Of a stretch of 64,000 nt of DNA, positions 34,498 to 43,297 are shown one piece after another (positions within the stretch are counted from its first letter, which is position 1; the number at the start of each line of letters is the position of its first letter). The notes beneath the pieces were generated by a model. That model saw nothing but the letters and a program-made list of their open reading frames with translations. It was not told the origin of the DNA and made no database searches. The DNA lies in the NCBI RefSeq assembly GCF_049354825.1, contig NZ_CP186480.1:1488001-1552000 (forward strand), given 5' to 3'. The position numbers and the translations under genes are program-made. This stretch comes from Novosphingobium sp049354825. Its GTDB lineage: Bacteria > Pseudomonadota > Alphaproteobacteria > Sphingomonadales > Sphingomonadaceae.

Positions 34498-34944
34498 TCA
34501 GCCGGCGGGCGACGTTTCGGGCCGGCCCTGCGGCACTTCCAGGTCCAGCAGGGTGCGGCAGGGCGCCAGCGCGGCGTTGAGAACCGGGGCGGGATCGCGC
34601 GCGTTCATCAGCGTTCGGTCGACGTCGGCCAGGGCCCCGGCGAACAGCGCCGAGATTTGCGGCCGGCCGGCGCCGGTATCGTCGATGATCCGCGCCGAGA
34701 TACGCACGAAGTATTCGCGGCCGCGCGTGCCGAGATCGGGCAGCGCCGCCGCGGCAGCTCCGCCGGCCGCACGCTCGTGCGCGATGCGGGCGAACACGGC
34801 GGAACAGTGCAACGCGGCCTGCTGGTCGGGCTTGAGCGCCGGCACCGCCGCGGGCGTTGCGGGCGGCGCGACCGGGGCCTGGGCTCCGACGAGGGTTGGG
34901 GCGGCGGCCAGCGCTAGCACGGCAAGGATCGTTCGCGGGGTCAT
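34498..34944 (-). CDS. Hypothetical secreted protein
   Basis: A protein of 148 residues with an N-terminal signal (MTPRTILAVLALAAAPTLVGAQ). The ATG at 34944 is used because it gives the signal peptide at the extreme N-terminus. The mature region contains LHCSAVFARIAHERAAGG and NAALAPCRTLLDLEVPQG, two isolated cysteines about 85 residues apart that could form a disulfide. I do not recognise a family. It stands alone between the second receptor and a VOC gene. Confidence 0.7.
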   Translation of the reverse strand: MTPRTILAVLALAAAPTLVGAQAPVAPPATPAAVPALKPDQQAALHCSAVFARIAHERAAGGAAAAALPDLGTRGREYFVRISARIIDDTGAGRPQISALFAGALADVDRTLMNARDPAPVLNAALAPCRTLLDLEVPQGRPETSPAG

Positions 34945-35046
34945 GGCGCCACGCTTAGCAGGATCAAGCTGAACCGCAGCCCTGCTTGACGGCACCCGGC
35001 AGGATCATAAGGTCGCCGCGCCAAGCGGACCCGGAGGAGCGGCCAA

Positions 35047-35424
35047 ATGTACAGTCATATGATGGTGGGATCGAACGACATCGATCGCTCGAAAAAATTC
35101 TACGATGCCACCTTTGCGGCGGTCGGCGGCCAGCCGGGCATTGTCGATCCCAAGGGCCGGCTGGTCTACAGGCACAACGGCGGCACGTTCCTGGTCACCA
35201 AGCCCATCGATGGTGAGCCGGCGAGCCACGGCAACGGCTGCACGATCGGTTTCGCGATGGAGTCGCAGGAGCAGGCCGATGCCTGGCACGCCGCCGGGAT
35301 CGCCGCCGGCGGCACCGCGATCGAGGATCCGCCGGGGGTTCGGAGCGGCGCCGGAATGACGCTGTACCTGGCCTATCTGCGCGATCCCGACGGCAACAAG
35401 CTCTGCGCCCTCAAGCGCATGTAG
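35047..35424 (+). CDS. VOC family protein
   Basis: A single glyoxalase-like domain of 125 residues. It begins MYSHMMVGSNDIDRSKKFYDATF and ends LRDPDGNKLCALKRM, the paired first and last strand motifs of the vicinal-oxygen-chelate fold, with metal ligands expected at the first His and in the C-terminal half. A GGAGGAG ribosome site lies 7-8 bases upstream. Substrate is unknown. It is a different subgroup from the VOC protein beside soxR. It converges on metW. Confidence 0.88.
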   Translation: MYSHMMVGSNDIDRSKKFYDATFAAVGGQPGIVDPKGRLVYRHNGGTFLVTKPIDGEPASHGNGCTIGFAMESQEQADAWHAAGIAAGGTAIEDPPGVRSGAGMTLYLAYLRDPDGNKLCALKRM

Positions 35425-35433
35425 GGCGCGCCC

Positions 35434-36027
35434 CTAGCGGCGCAGCAAGAACACCGCGTGTTCGGCGCGGAGATTGGCGGCGGCGGCGCTGGTGGCGCGG
35501 TCGCCGCTGAGGAACCAGGCCTGCTCCACCGTGATGCCGCGGGCGCGGAGCAGCGCGCGGAAATCGTCGATGGTGACGTGGTGGATGTTGGGCGTCTCGT
35601 ACCAGGCCACGGGAAGCAGCCGCGTCACGGGCATGCGCCCGCCGCACAAGAGGTTCAACCTGACCCGCCAGTGCGCGAAGTTGGGAAACGACACGAAAGC
35701 GCGCCGCCCGATCCGCAGCAGCTCCCCCAGGACCAGGTCGGGCCGCATCGTCGTCTGCAACGTCTGGCTGAGGATCGCATAGTCGAAGGCGCCGTCGGGA
35801 TAGTCGGCCAGGTCGCGATCGGCATCGCCCTGCATGACCGACAGGCCGCGCGCGACGCACTCCGCGACATTGCCGGCATCGAGCTCGAGCCCGCGCGCAT
35901 CGGCGCCGCGATCGGCGATCAGCGCCGCCATCAGCGCACCGTCGCCGCAGCCCACGTCGAGCACGCGGCTGCCGGGCGAAACGTTGGCGGCGATGACCGC
36001 AAGGTCGGGGCGCAGCCTGATCATCAT
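35434..36027 (-). CDS. metW: Methionine biosynthesis protein MetW
   Basis: MetW is a class I methyltransferase-like protein of 197 residues that in proteobacteria forms a complex with MetX and supports homoserine acylation. Motif I is VLDVGCGDGALM; then YAILSQTLQTT and FPNFAHWRVRLNLL, which are characteristic of MetW. The start ATG overlaps the metX stop (ATGA), a classical coupled pair. An alternative ATG one codon later is equally possible. Confidence 0.93.
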   Translation of the reverse strand: MMIRLRPDLAVIAANVSPGSRVLDVGCGDGALMAALIADRGADARGLELDAGNVAECVARGLSVMQGDADRDLADYPDGAFDYAILSQTLQTTMRPDLVLGELLRIGRRAFVSFPNFAHWRVRLNLLCGGRMPVTRLLPVAWYETPNIHHVTIDDFRALLRARGITVEQAWFLSGDRATSAAAANLRAEHAVFLLRR

Positions 36028-37124
36028 CGCAGGAACCCCGCGACCACCCGGTCGAGCGCGGGCACGTCGAGCAGGAAGGAATCGTGTCCGAACGGTGCCG
36101 ACAACTCGACGAAACTGACCGCCGCACCCGAGGCGTTGAGCGCGTGCGCGATCGTGCGCGATTCCGCTGTCGGGTACAGCCAGTCGCTGTCGAAGCTGAC
36201 CAGGCAGAAGCGCGCCGTGCTGCCGGAAAAGGCGTCGGCCAGACGGCCGCCATGCTCTTCGGCCAGGTCGAAGTAGTCCATCGCGCGGGTGATATAGAGG
36301 TACGAATTGGCGTCGAACCGGTCGGTGAAGGCCAGGCCCTGGTGGCGCAGGTAGCTTTCGACCTGGAAATCGGCGTCGAAGCCGAACGTCTTCGCTTCAC
36401 GGTCCTGCAGGCGGCGGCCGAACTTGTCGTGCATGCCCTCCTCGGACAGGTAGGTGATGTGCGCGGCCATGCGCGCCACCGCCAGGCCGGCCTCGGGGCC
36501 CCTGGTGCCGTAGTAGGCGCCGCCCGCCCAGGCCGGGTCGGCCATCACCGCCTGGCGGCCGACCTCGTGGAAGGCGATGTTCTGCGCCGAATGGCGCGCC
36601 GCGCTGGCGATCACGAGGACGCGCCCGGACCGCTGCGGCCAGTTGGCGGCAAGGCTGAGCGCCTGCATCCCGCCCATCGAACCGCCGACAACGGCATGAA
36701 GCCGGTCGATCCCCAGCGCGTCCAGCAGCGCGATGTGGCCGCGCACCATGTCGCGGATGGTAATGACCGGAAACCGCATCGCATAGGGCTGCCCGTCGGG
36801 CGCGGGGCTGGCCGGCCCGGTCGTGCCCATGCAGCTGCCCAGCACGTTGGCGCAGATCACGAAATGCCGCGCGGTGTCGATCGGCTTGCCGGGGCCGACC
36901 ATGCGGTCCCACCATCCCGGCTTGCCGGTGATCGGGTGCGGGCTGGCCAGGTGCTGGTCGCCGGTCAGGGCGTGGCAGACCAGCACCGCATTGCCCTTGT
37001 CCGCCGCCAGCGTGCCGTACGTCTCGTACGCGATGCGCACGCCGCCCAGCCGCTGCCCGCCGTCGAGCGGCAGCGGTTCGGCCAGGTCCAGCACCAGGCT
37101 GGCAGGGGCGGTCGCGGTCGCCAT
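36024..37124 (-). CDS. metX: Homoserine O-acetyltransferase
   Basis: MetX acylates L-homoserine, the first committed step to methionine. It is an alpha/beta hydrolase-fold protein of 366 residues: ALTGDQH oxyanion region, nucleophile elbow GGSMGGMQ, catalytic Asp in VSFDSDWLYP and His in FGHDSFLLD. The ATG at 37124 (MATATAP) is chosen because the in-frame sequence upstream starts only at TTG. The 66-base divergent gap to hisC shows no SAM-II-like riboswitch that I can fold. It is translationally coupled to metW. Confidence 0.94.
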   Translation of the reverse strand: MATATAPASLVLDLAEPLPLDGGQRLGGVRIAYETYGTLAADKGNAVLVCHALTGDQHLASPHPITGKPGWWDRMVGPGKPIDTARHFVICANVLGSCMGTTGPASPAPDGQPYAMRFPVITIRDMVRGHIALLDALGIDRLHAVVGGSMGGMQALSLAANWPQRSGRVLVIASAARHSAQNIAFHEVGRQAVMADPAWAGGAYYGTRGPEAGLAVARMAAHITYLSEEGMHDKFGRRLQDREAKTFGFDADFQVESYLRHQGLAFTDRFDANSYLYITRAMDYFDLAEEHGGRLADAFSGSTARFCLVSFDSDWLYPTAESRTIAHALNASGAAVSFVELSAPFGHDSFLLDVPALDRVVAGFLR

Positions 37125-37190
37125 GCGCGCCGCATGGGGCGCGGCCCGCCGGGCTGTCAATCGCCCACGAGCCTGCTAAGGCGCGCCGCG

Positions 37191-38339
37191 ATGAACGACG
37201 CCCCAGTAATTGGCCCAGTAACCGGCCCCGCAAACGGCCCCTCGACCGGCCCCGTCCCCAAGCCCTGGATCGACGCGATCGAGGCCTATGTCCCCGGCAA
37301 GTCGGCCGGCGCGGACGGGCGCCCGCTGGTCAAGCTTTCCGCCAACGAGAATCCGCTCGGCACCGGCGCGGCGGCATTGGCGGCCCGTGCGCAGGCGCAG
37401 GACGCCTCGCTTTACCCCGATCCCGGCAGCACCGCCCTGCGCGCGGCGCTGGGCACGCGCCACGGCATCGACCCGGCGCGCATCGTCATGGGCACGGGCT
37501 CCGACGAACTGCTCAACCTGGTTGCGCAAGGCTATGCCGGGCCGGGCGACGCGGTGCTGTTCGCGCGCTATTCCTTCGCCGTCTACGACATCGCCGCGCG
37601 CCGCTGCGGCGCCGAGCCGGTGGTCGTGCCCGATAGCGACTACGGCGCCGACGTCGACGCCATGCTGGCGGCGGTGACGCCGCGAACGCGGGTCGTGTTC
37701 CTGGCCAATCCCAACAACCCGACCGGCACTTACCTGCCCCGTGCCGCGCTGGCGCGGCTTCACGCGGGTTTGCCGGCCGACGTCGTGCTGGTGATCGACC
37801 AGGCCTACGCCGAATATGTCGAGGCGGCGGACGATGACGGCGGCCTCGCGCTTGCCGCCGCACATGCCAACGTGCTGGTGACGCGGACCTTTTCCAAGAT
37901 CCACGGCCTTGCCGGTGAGCGGATCGGGTGGGCGACCGGCGCGCCCGGGCTGGTGGCGACGCTCAATCGCATCCGCGGCCCCTTCAACGTCACCGCCACC
38001 GGCCAGGCGATGGCGCTGGCGGCGGTCGGCGACGACGCTTTCGTCGAGCGATCGCGCCGCCACAACCGCGCCGAGCGCGCGCGCTTCGCCGCCGCGATCG
38101 ATGCGCTGGGCAATCACGGGCTGCGCGCGGTGCCGAGCGAGGCCAATTTCCTGCTGGTCCTGTTCGAAGGCGCGCTGAGCGCCGAGGCCGCTTACGAAGG
38201 GCTGGCGCAGCGCGGCACCATCGTGCGCTGGCTGCCCAACCAGGGCCTGCCGCACGCGCTGCGCATCACCATCGGCACGGCGCCGCAGATGGACGCCATC
38301 GCCGCCGCCCTGGGCGAGATGGCCGAGGCGGCGCGATGA
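37191..38339 (+). CDS. hisC: Histidinol-phosphate aminotransferase
   Basis: A PLP-dependent fold-type I aminotransferase of 382 residues. Visible are KLSANENPLG, GTGSDELLN, FLANPNNPTGTY (PLP ring contact), DQAYAEY, and the Schiff-base Lys in RTFSKIHGLAGERIG. These match the HisC branch, which in alphaproteobacteria often also serves phenylalanine/tyrosine synthesis. The ATGA overlap with the downstream prephenate dehydrogenase gene supports an aromatic amino-acid role here as well. The N-terminal VIGPVTGPANGPSTGP is a short Gly/Pro repeat absent from most HisC proteins. Confidence 0.93.
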   Translation: MNDAPVIGPVTGPANGPSTGPVPKPWIDAIEAYVPGKSAGADGRPLVKLSANENPLGTGAAALAARAQAQDASLYPDPGSTALRAALGTRHGIDPARIVMGTGSDELLNLVAQGYAGPGDAVLFARYSFAVYDIAARRCGAEPVVVPDSDYGADVDAMLAAVTPRTRVVFLANPNNPTGTYLPRAALARLHAGLPADVVLVIDQAYAEYVEAADDDGGLALAAAHANVLVTRTFSKIHGLAGERIGWATGAPGLVATLNRIRGPFNVTATGQAMALAAVGDDAFVERSRRHNRAERARFAAAIDALGNHGLRAVPSEANFLLVLFEGALSAEAAYEGLAQRGTIVRWLPNQGLPHALRITIGTAPQMDAIAAALGEMAEAAR

Positions 38340-39241
38340 CCTTCGCGCGGGTCGCGATCGTGGGCCTGGGGCTGCTGGGCGGGTCGATCGGGCTGGCCGT
38401 GCGCGATCACATTCCCGGCGTCGCCACCGCCGGCTGGGACGCCGACCCGGCGGTGCGCGCCCGCGCCGCCGCGCGCGGGCTGACCGGCACCGTCTGCGAA
38501 ACCGCGGCGGCGGCAGTGGCGGAGGCGGACCTTGTCATCCTGTGCGTGCCGGTCGGCGCGATGGGCGCGGCAGCGCGCGCGATCGCGCCGCACCTCAAGC
38601 CCGGCGTCGTCGTCAGCGACGTCGGCTCGTCGAAGGCGGCGGTTGCCGCCACGCTGGCCGAGGCCTTGCCGGGCGTGACGATCATTCCCGCCCACCCGGT
38701 CGCCGGGACCGAGCGCAGCGGACCCGACGCCGGCTTCGGCGCGCTGTTCCAGCAGCGCTGGTGCATCGTCACGCCGCCAGAGGGCGTCGACACGGCGAAG
38801 CTCGATGCGCTGCGGGCGTTCTGGGAAGCGCTCGGCGCGCGGGTCGAGGTCATGGAGGCCGCCCACCACGACCTGGTCCTGGCGGTTACCAGCCATCTGC
38901 CGCACCTTATCGCCTACACCATCGTCGGCACCGCCAGCGACCTGGAAGGCGTGACGCAGGGCGAAGTCATCAAGTATTCGGCCGGCGGCTTTCGCGACTT
39001 CACCCGCATCGCCGCGTCCGACCCGACGATGTGGCGCGACGTCTTCCTGTCCAACCGCGAAGCGGTGCTGGAGATGCTCCAGCGCTTCACCGAGGACCTG
39101 ACCGCGCTGCAGCGCTCGATTCGGCTGAGCGACGGCGACGCGCTGTTCGAGCACTTCACCCGCACCCGCGCCATTCGCCGCTCCATCATCGAGGAAGGGC
39201 AGGATGATGCCAGGCCCGACTTCGGCCGCAGCGACCACTAG
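38336..39241 (+). CDS. tyrC: Prephenate/arogenate (cyclohexadienyl) dehydrogenase
   Basis: A TyrA-family NAD(P)-dependent dehydrogenase of 301 residues for tyrosine synthesis. The Rossmann loop VAIVGLGLLGGSIG is at the N-terminus, followed by DLVILCVPVGAM, DVGSSKAAV, and the active-site HPVAGTERSGPD with the conserved His. The helical dimerisation domain has HHDLVLAVTSHLPHLIAY. It starts inside hisC (ATGA), so the two genes are co-translated. No chorismate mutase or ACT domain is fused. Substrate preference (prephenate versus arogenate) cannot be told. Confidence 0.92.
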   Translation: MTFARVAIVGLGLLGGSIGLAVRDHIPGVATAGWDADPAVRARAAARGLTGTVCETAAAAVAEADLVILCVPVGAMGAAARAIAPHLKPGVVVSDVGSSKAAVAATLAEALPGVTIIPAHPVAGTERSGPDAGFGALFQQRWCIVTPPEGVDTAKLDALRAFWEALGARVEVMEAAHHDLVLAVTSHLPHLIAYTIVGTASDLEGVTQGEVIKYSAGGFRDFTRIAASDPTMWRDVFLSNREAVLEMLQRFTEDLTALQRSIRLSDGDALFEHFTRTRAIRRSIIEEGQDDARPDFGRSDH

Positions 39242-39247
39242 CTGCGG

Positions 39248-39964
39248 TCAGCCTGGCTGATCGCTGTTCAACGCGTTGATCGCCGCGTGGACGCGGGCTT
39301 CGATCTCGTCGCGCGGCAAGCCGGCCGGGATGGCGTCCATATAGCGTACGACGATGGGCACGCGGCGCTTGATCCAGTGGTGATAGGCCGGCCCGCTCCT
39401 GACCGCGACCGGGATGACCGGGCGGCCCAGCAGCTTGTACAGCGCGGCGAAACCCGATTGCAGCGGCGGGCGGGTGCCGTGCCTGACCCGCGTGCCTTCC
39501 GGAAAGATCGCCAGCCGGCGCCCGCCCTGCCCCAGCCGCCTGGCGGCCGACAGCATCCGTCGCAGCGCCGCGGCGCCTTCCTCGCGCTCGACCGAGACCA
39601 GGCCGTAGCGGTTGCCGGCCAGGCCCCACAGCGGGATCCGCATCAGTTCCGCCTTGGCGAAGACCACCGGCAGCGGCATCAGCTGGGGCAGCTCGATGGC
39701 CTCCATGAAAGCCTCGTGCTTGAGCGCGACCAGCGTGCCCAGCGGCGGCGGCGTCCCCTCGATAATGACGGGGATCGCCAGGATGCGGGTGACGCACCAG
39801 CGGTGAAAACGGCCCCACCAGTGGATCACGGTGCGGAAGCGTTCCTCGCTGGCAAGGAACAGCGTCGCTACCGACATCAGCACGATGAAGACCGTGGCGC
39901 CGTAGAACACCGCGTAGAAGGCGATGCTGCGCAGCACTTCGCCGATGGTTGGGCGGCGCGCCAT
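39248..39964 (-). CDS. plsC: 1-acyl-sn-glycerol-3-phosphate acyltransferase (PlsC family)
   Basis: A membrane-bound lysophosphatidate acyltransferase-like protein of 238 residues. An N-terminal membrane helix (about residues 13-38) is followed by acyltransferase motif I. Here it reads LKHEAFMEA, that is HX4E with His83 and Glu88 instead of the usual NHX4D. Motif III is intact (IFPEGTRVRHG). The ATG overlaps the ydcF stop (TGATG). It closes a four-gene overlapping operon with ftsE, ftsX and ydcF. The altered motif could still serve as a charge relay; activity is inferred from family. Confidence 0.88.
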   Translation of the reverse strand: MARRPTIGEVLRSIAFYAVFYGATVFIVLMSVATLFLASEERFRTVIHWWGRFHRWCVTRILAIPVIIEGTPPPLGTLVALKHEAFMEAIELPQLMPLPVVFAKAELMRIPLWGLAGNRYGLVSVEREEGAAALRRMLSAARRLGQGGRRLAIFPEGTRVRHGTRPPLQSGFAALYKLLGRPVIPVAVRSGPAYHHWIKRRVPIVVRYMDAIPAGLPRDEIEARVHAAINALNSDQPG

Positions 39965-40500
39965 CAATCGGGCTCGAACGGGCCGACCAGCCGTGCGGCG
40001 ATCAGCTTGTGGTATTCCAGGAACAGGATGCGGAAGCTGGGATTGGTCGGCACGGCATCCTCTGTCACGGGGAATCCAGGGGGCAGGCGGCGGCGCAGTT
40101 CGTAGGCGGCGCGGCGCATGTGCCAGTCGCTGGTGACAAGGCGCAGCCCGCGCGGCTTTTCCCTGGCCACCCAGGCGGCGATCTCGCGCGCGTTGCTGCG
40201 CGTGTCGAGCGCGTCGAAGCCGAGCGTGACGCAGCAGGCCATGTGTGCGCTGTCGACCCCGTACTCAAGCGCGAACTCGACCGGGCGGACCTCGCGGTCG
40301 ACGCCCGAGACGAAGACCTGCCGGGTCTCGCCCGCGTGGAGCAGGGCGATGGCGTGGTCGATGCGGCCCTTGCCGCCGGTCGGCACCACCACCGCGTCGG
40401 CGGGCGTTGCGGCCGCCGGGCGCGGCAGCGACACCGCGAACCAGATGAACCCGAAGGCCCACGCCAGCAGCAGCACCGACAGGACGCGGCGCACGATCAC
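39964..40500 (-). CDS. YdcF family protein (DUF218)
   Basis: A DUF218/YdcF protein of 178 residues with one N-terminal membrane helix (VLSVLLLAWAFGFIWFAVSL). The domain opens ADAVVVPTGGKGRIDHAIALL, a glycine-rich loop typical of the family, then VFVSGVD, LDTRSNAREIAAW and LVTSDWHMRRAAYEL with its conserved S/D-W-H-x-R segment. These proteins are linked to envelope or vancomycin-sensitivity (SanA-like) functions, but biochemistry is unsettled. The GTG start overlaps the ftsX stop (GTGA). Confidence 0.88.
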   Translation of the reverse strand: MIVRRVLSVLLLAWAFGFIWFAVSLPRPAAATPADAVVVPTGGKGRIDHAIALLHAGETRQVFVSGVDREVRPVEFALEYGVDSAHMACCVTLGFDALDTRSNAREIAAWVAREKPRGLRLVTSDWHMRRAAYELRRRLPPGFPVTEDAVPTNPSFRILFLEYHKLIAARLVGPFEPD

Positions 40501-41462
40501 GTCATCCGCCCCAGCGCGCGCAGCACCGCCAGCCGCGCGGTCACCACCGCCAGCCCCACCCCGGCAGCCGGCACCGCGCACAGCGCCAGCCAGTCATACC
40601 AGGCGAACTGCCCGCCATCGACCAGGCCGGCGCCCAGCGCCGCGAAGCGCCCGCCGACCGCGAAAACCCCGATGATCCCCAGCGCCAGCCCGGCCAGGCC
40701 GCCAAGCGCCGCGTCGGCGCCGATCGCGCGTTCGAAGATGCGGGCGATCTGGCTGTCGGTGCCGCCTAGCAAGTGGACGATCTCGATCGTCTCGCGGTGC
40801 GTGCCCAGCGCCGTGCGCACCGCCAGCAGCACCGCCGCCGCGGTCGCGCCGCCCAGCAGCGCCACCAGTGCCGCGGCCAGCCATTGCAACGATGCCACCG
40901 CCGAGAACACCGGGGTCAGCCAGCTCGATTGCGCGTCGATCCGCGCCGCCGGGACGGCGGCATGCATGTCGCGCCGCAGCGTGCCAAGCCGCTCCGCCAG
41001 CGCGCGCCCGGTGTCTCCGGCCGTGGCTTCGCCTGTCGTGCCGGCGAGGCGCGCCTCGACCAGCGCGGGCAAGGGAATCGGGGCATCGGCATCGCTTGCC
41101 GGCACATCGAGCCAGGGCTGGACCAGCGCGTCGATCTCGGCGCGGGGGACCACGCGCACGTCGCTGACGCCCGGCGTCGCGCGCAGCAGCGCGGCGGCAC
41201 GCTCGGCCCCGGCGCGGGCCAGGTCGGGATTGGGCTCCAGCACCTGGACGGTGATCGCACCGGCCAGGTCGCTCGACGCCGCGGCGGTCAGCCGGGCCAG
41301 CGAAAGCCCGGCGGCAACCGCCAGCACGGTCAGCGCGACCATGATCGCGACCACCCACAGGATCGGCCCGGCCAGCCGCGACCGCGGGATCAGCGCCGGC
41401 TGGCCCCGCGCCATGATCGGCCCGGCCAGCGCCCCGGTCAGTGACGACAGCGCCCCGTTCAC
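40497..41462 (-). CDS. ftsX: Cell division protein FtsX (ABC permease-like)
   Basis: FtsX is the membrane partner of FtsE and couples the divisome to periplasmic amidase activation. The protein is 321 residues with an N-terminal helix (about 34-57), a periplasmic domain (SDVRVVPRAEIDAL), and three further helices in the C-terminal half. The last part carries the coupling-helix region THRETIEIVHLLGGTDSQIARIF typical of FtsX. The GTG start overlaps the ftsE stop by 4 bases. Gene order confirms identity. Confidence 0.92.
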   Translation of the reverse strand: MNGALSSLTGALAGPIMARGQPALIPRSRLAGPILWVVAIMVALTVLAVAAGLSLARLTAAASSDLAGAITVQVLEPNPDLARAGAERAAALLRATPGVSDVRVVPRAEIDALVQPWLDVPASDADAPIPLPALVEARLAGTTGEATAGDTGRALAERLGTLRRDMHAAVPAARIDAQSSWLTPVFSAVASLQWLAAALVALLGGATAAAVLLAVRTALGTHRETIEIVHLLGGTDSQIARIFERAIGADAALGGLAGLALGIIGVFAVGGRFAALGAGLVDGGQFAWYDWLALCAVPAAGVGLAVVTARLAVLRALGRMT

Positions 41463-42196
41463 GGCGCGTCCCGCAAGGCGGCCCCGCTGCGCGGCGGATA
41501 GCGCAGCGCCCCGGTCGGGTCGGACAGCCGCCCCCGGTCCAGCCGCATGATCAGCGAATCGGGCACCCGCCGCAGCAGCTGGAGGTCGTGCGTGGCGACG
41601 ACGACCGTGGTGCCGAGGCGGTTGAGCGCTTCGAACAGCTGCATCAGCTTGGCCGCCATCGCGGCGTCGACGTTGCCGGTCGGCTCGTCGGCGATGAGCA
41701 GCTCGGGGCGGCCGATGACCGCGCGGGCGATCGCGACGCGCTGCTGCTCGCCGCCCGACAGCGTGGCCGGGCGGGCATGGGCGCGATCGGCCAGGCCGAC
41801 CCAGTCAAGCATGTCGGCAACCGGGCGGGCCAGGTCGCGCTCGCTCACCCCGGCAACGCGCAGCGGCAGCGCCACGTTGTCGAACGCTGACAAGTGCGGG
41901 ACGAGGCGGAAGTCCTGGAAGACCACGCCCAGCCGCCGACGGAGCACCGGCAGGTCGCCGCGCGGCATCGTGATCGCGTCGGTCCCGAACATGCGGATCA
42001 TCCCGCGCGACGGGCGCTGGGCGAGGTACAGCAGCTTGAGCAGCGATGTCTTGCCCGCGCCGCTGGCGCCGGTGAGGAAATAGAAGCCGCCGGGGTACAG
42101 CGTGAAGGCGACGTCCGACAGCACCTCGCGCTCGGCCCCGTAGCGCAGGCCGACGTTCTCGAACTGGACGACTTGACCGGCAGGGTCGGTCGGCAT
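41459..42196 (-). CDS. ftsE: Cell division ATP-binding protein FtsE
   Basis: The ABC ATPase of the FtsEX complex, 245 residues. Walker A is TGASGAGKTSLL, the Q-loop is FQDFRLVP, the signature is LSGGEQQRVAIARA and Walker B is LLIADEPTGNVD; the H-loop His follows in VVATHDLQLL. The FtsE-type F-Q-D-F/RLVPHLSAFDNVALPL stretch separates it from LolD. It is the first gene of the ftsE-ftsX-ydcF-plsC chain and divergent from the zinc-ribbon gene. Confidence 0.94.
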   Translation of the reverse strand: MPTDPAGQVVQFENVGLRYGAEREVLSDVAFTLYPGGFYFLTGASGAGKTSLLKLLYLAQRPSRGMIRMFGTDAITMPRGDLPVLRRRLGVVFQDFRLVPHLSAFDNVALPLRVAGVSERDLARPVADMLDWVGLADRAHARPATLSGGEQQRVAIARAVIGRPELLIADEPTGNVDAAMAAKLMQLFEALNRLGTTVVVATHDLQLLRRVPDSLIMRLDRGRLSDPTGALRYPPRSGAALRDAP

Positions 42197-42357
42197 CGTG
42201 CTGCGGCGCTCCCGGACGATATGGCCCGCCGCGGCGGCGAACGGCCTTGTCCGCGTCCCTTAACCACCATTCGATGTGGAAAAAAGGGCGATTGGAGGCT
42301 TGTCCGCACGCGCGCGTCTTGCCGCGCGGCGCGGGGCGCTGTCTAACCCGCGTCACG

Positions 42358-43191
42358 ATGATCATTGCGTGCCCCGCCTGCGCCACGCGCTATGTCGTTC
42401 CCGACCGGGCGGTCGGGATGGAAGGCCGCACCGTGCGGTGCGCCAAATGCCGTCATTCGTGGTTCCAGGAAGGTGGCGAAGAGGCTGCCCCGCGTGCTCC
42501 AGCTTCAGTGCCGCCTCCTCCTGCGCCGCCCGCTCCTGCACCGCCCGAAGCGGCGCCCGCCCCGCCGCCGGCCCCGCGCGCCGCGCCGATCGTGGCGCCG
42601 CCGGCACCCGGCGCCGAACCGTCGCCGGAACCCGCTGCCGAGCCGCCCCCGTTCGAGGATGTCTCCCGTGCCGCGCCGCTTCCGGCCGCGGCCGAGCCCG
42701 CCGCGCAGGACGTCGAAAACGCCGACCCCTCGCAGTTCGACTATGAACCGCCGTTCCGGCCGCGCCGCAACCGGGCGAGGATGTGGACGATCGCGGCGAC
42801 GCTGTTCGCGGTGGTCGCGCTCGGCCTCGTGGCCGCGACGGCGTGGTTCGGGCTGCCCGACTGGATGCCGCTGTCCTCGCAGACGTTCGCCAAGCCGCAG
42901 GACGGCCTGGCGCTCGATTTCCCGGCCGGGCGGCAGGATCGCCGCCGCCTGCCCGACGGCAGCGAATTCTTCGGCGCCAACGGCACGATCAGCAATCTGG
43001 GCAAGACCGCGCGCCGCGTGCCGGCCGTGCTGGTGGTGCTGCGCGACGGCCGCAACCGCGTGGTCTACACGGCCGAGATTACCCCGCCCAAGCGCACGCT
43101 GGCCCCGGGCGAAACGGTCTCGGTGACCGAGGCGCTGACCGACATTCCCGATTCGGCCCGCTTTGCCGAGTTTGGCTGGAAACCGGGCTGA
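42358..43191 (+). CDS. MJ0042-type zinc-ribbon protein with membrane anchor and DUF3426-like tail
   Basis: A protein of 277 residues. The N-terminus is a zinc ribbon, IACPACATRYVVPD...VRCAKCRHSW (two CxxC pairs). A long Pro/Ala-rich disordered region (about 40-120) follows, then one membrane helix (WTIAATLFAVVALGLVAATAWFGL). The C-terminal domain (NGTISNLGKTARRVPAVLVVLRD...) resembles the DUF3426 beta-sandwich seen after MJ0042 ribbons. The ATG at 42358 puts the ribbon at the extreme N-terminus. Orientation suggests a cytoplasmic zinc finger and a periplasmic sandwich. It is divergent from ftsE, a common neighbourhood in alphaproteobacteria. Function unknown. Confidence 0.86.
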   Translation: MIIACPACATRYVVPDRAVGMEGRTVRCAKCRHSWFQEGGEEAAPRAPASVPPPPAPPAPAPPEAAPAPPPAPRAAPIVAPPAPGAEPSPEPAAEPPPFEDVSRAAPLPAAAEPAAQDVENADPSQFDYEPPFRPRRNRARMWTIAATLFAVVALGLVAATAWFGLPDWMPLSSQTFAKPQDGLALDFPAGRQDRRRLPDGSEFFGANGTISNLGKTARRVPAVLVVLRDGRNRVVYTAEITPPKRTLAPGETVSVTEALTDIPDSARFAEFGWKPG

Positions 43192-43297
43192 TCGGCCGCG
43201 CCCGGCGGGCGCGAAACCATCGCTTGCGACCCCCGGATGCCTTTGCTAAGGGCGCGCTCCTACCCCCCCGGAGCGGCCATTTCGCTCCGATGATTTA

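Noticed and set aside
36084..37190. Upstream in-frame extension of hisC
   Set aside because: It is antisense to metX; HisC family alignment starts at the ATG at 37191.
37125..37190. Possible SAM-II riboswitch before metX
   Set aside because: The divergent gap is only 66 bases and does not show the conserved pseudoknot core.
43198..43212. GC-rich hairpin GCGCCC-GGC-GGGCGC after the zinc-ribbon gene
   Set aside because: No T run follows, so I cannot support it as a terminator.
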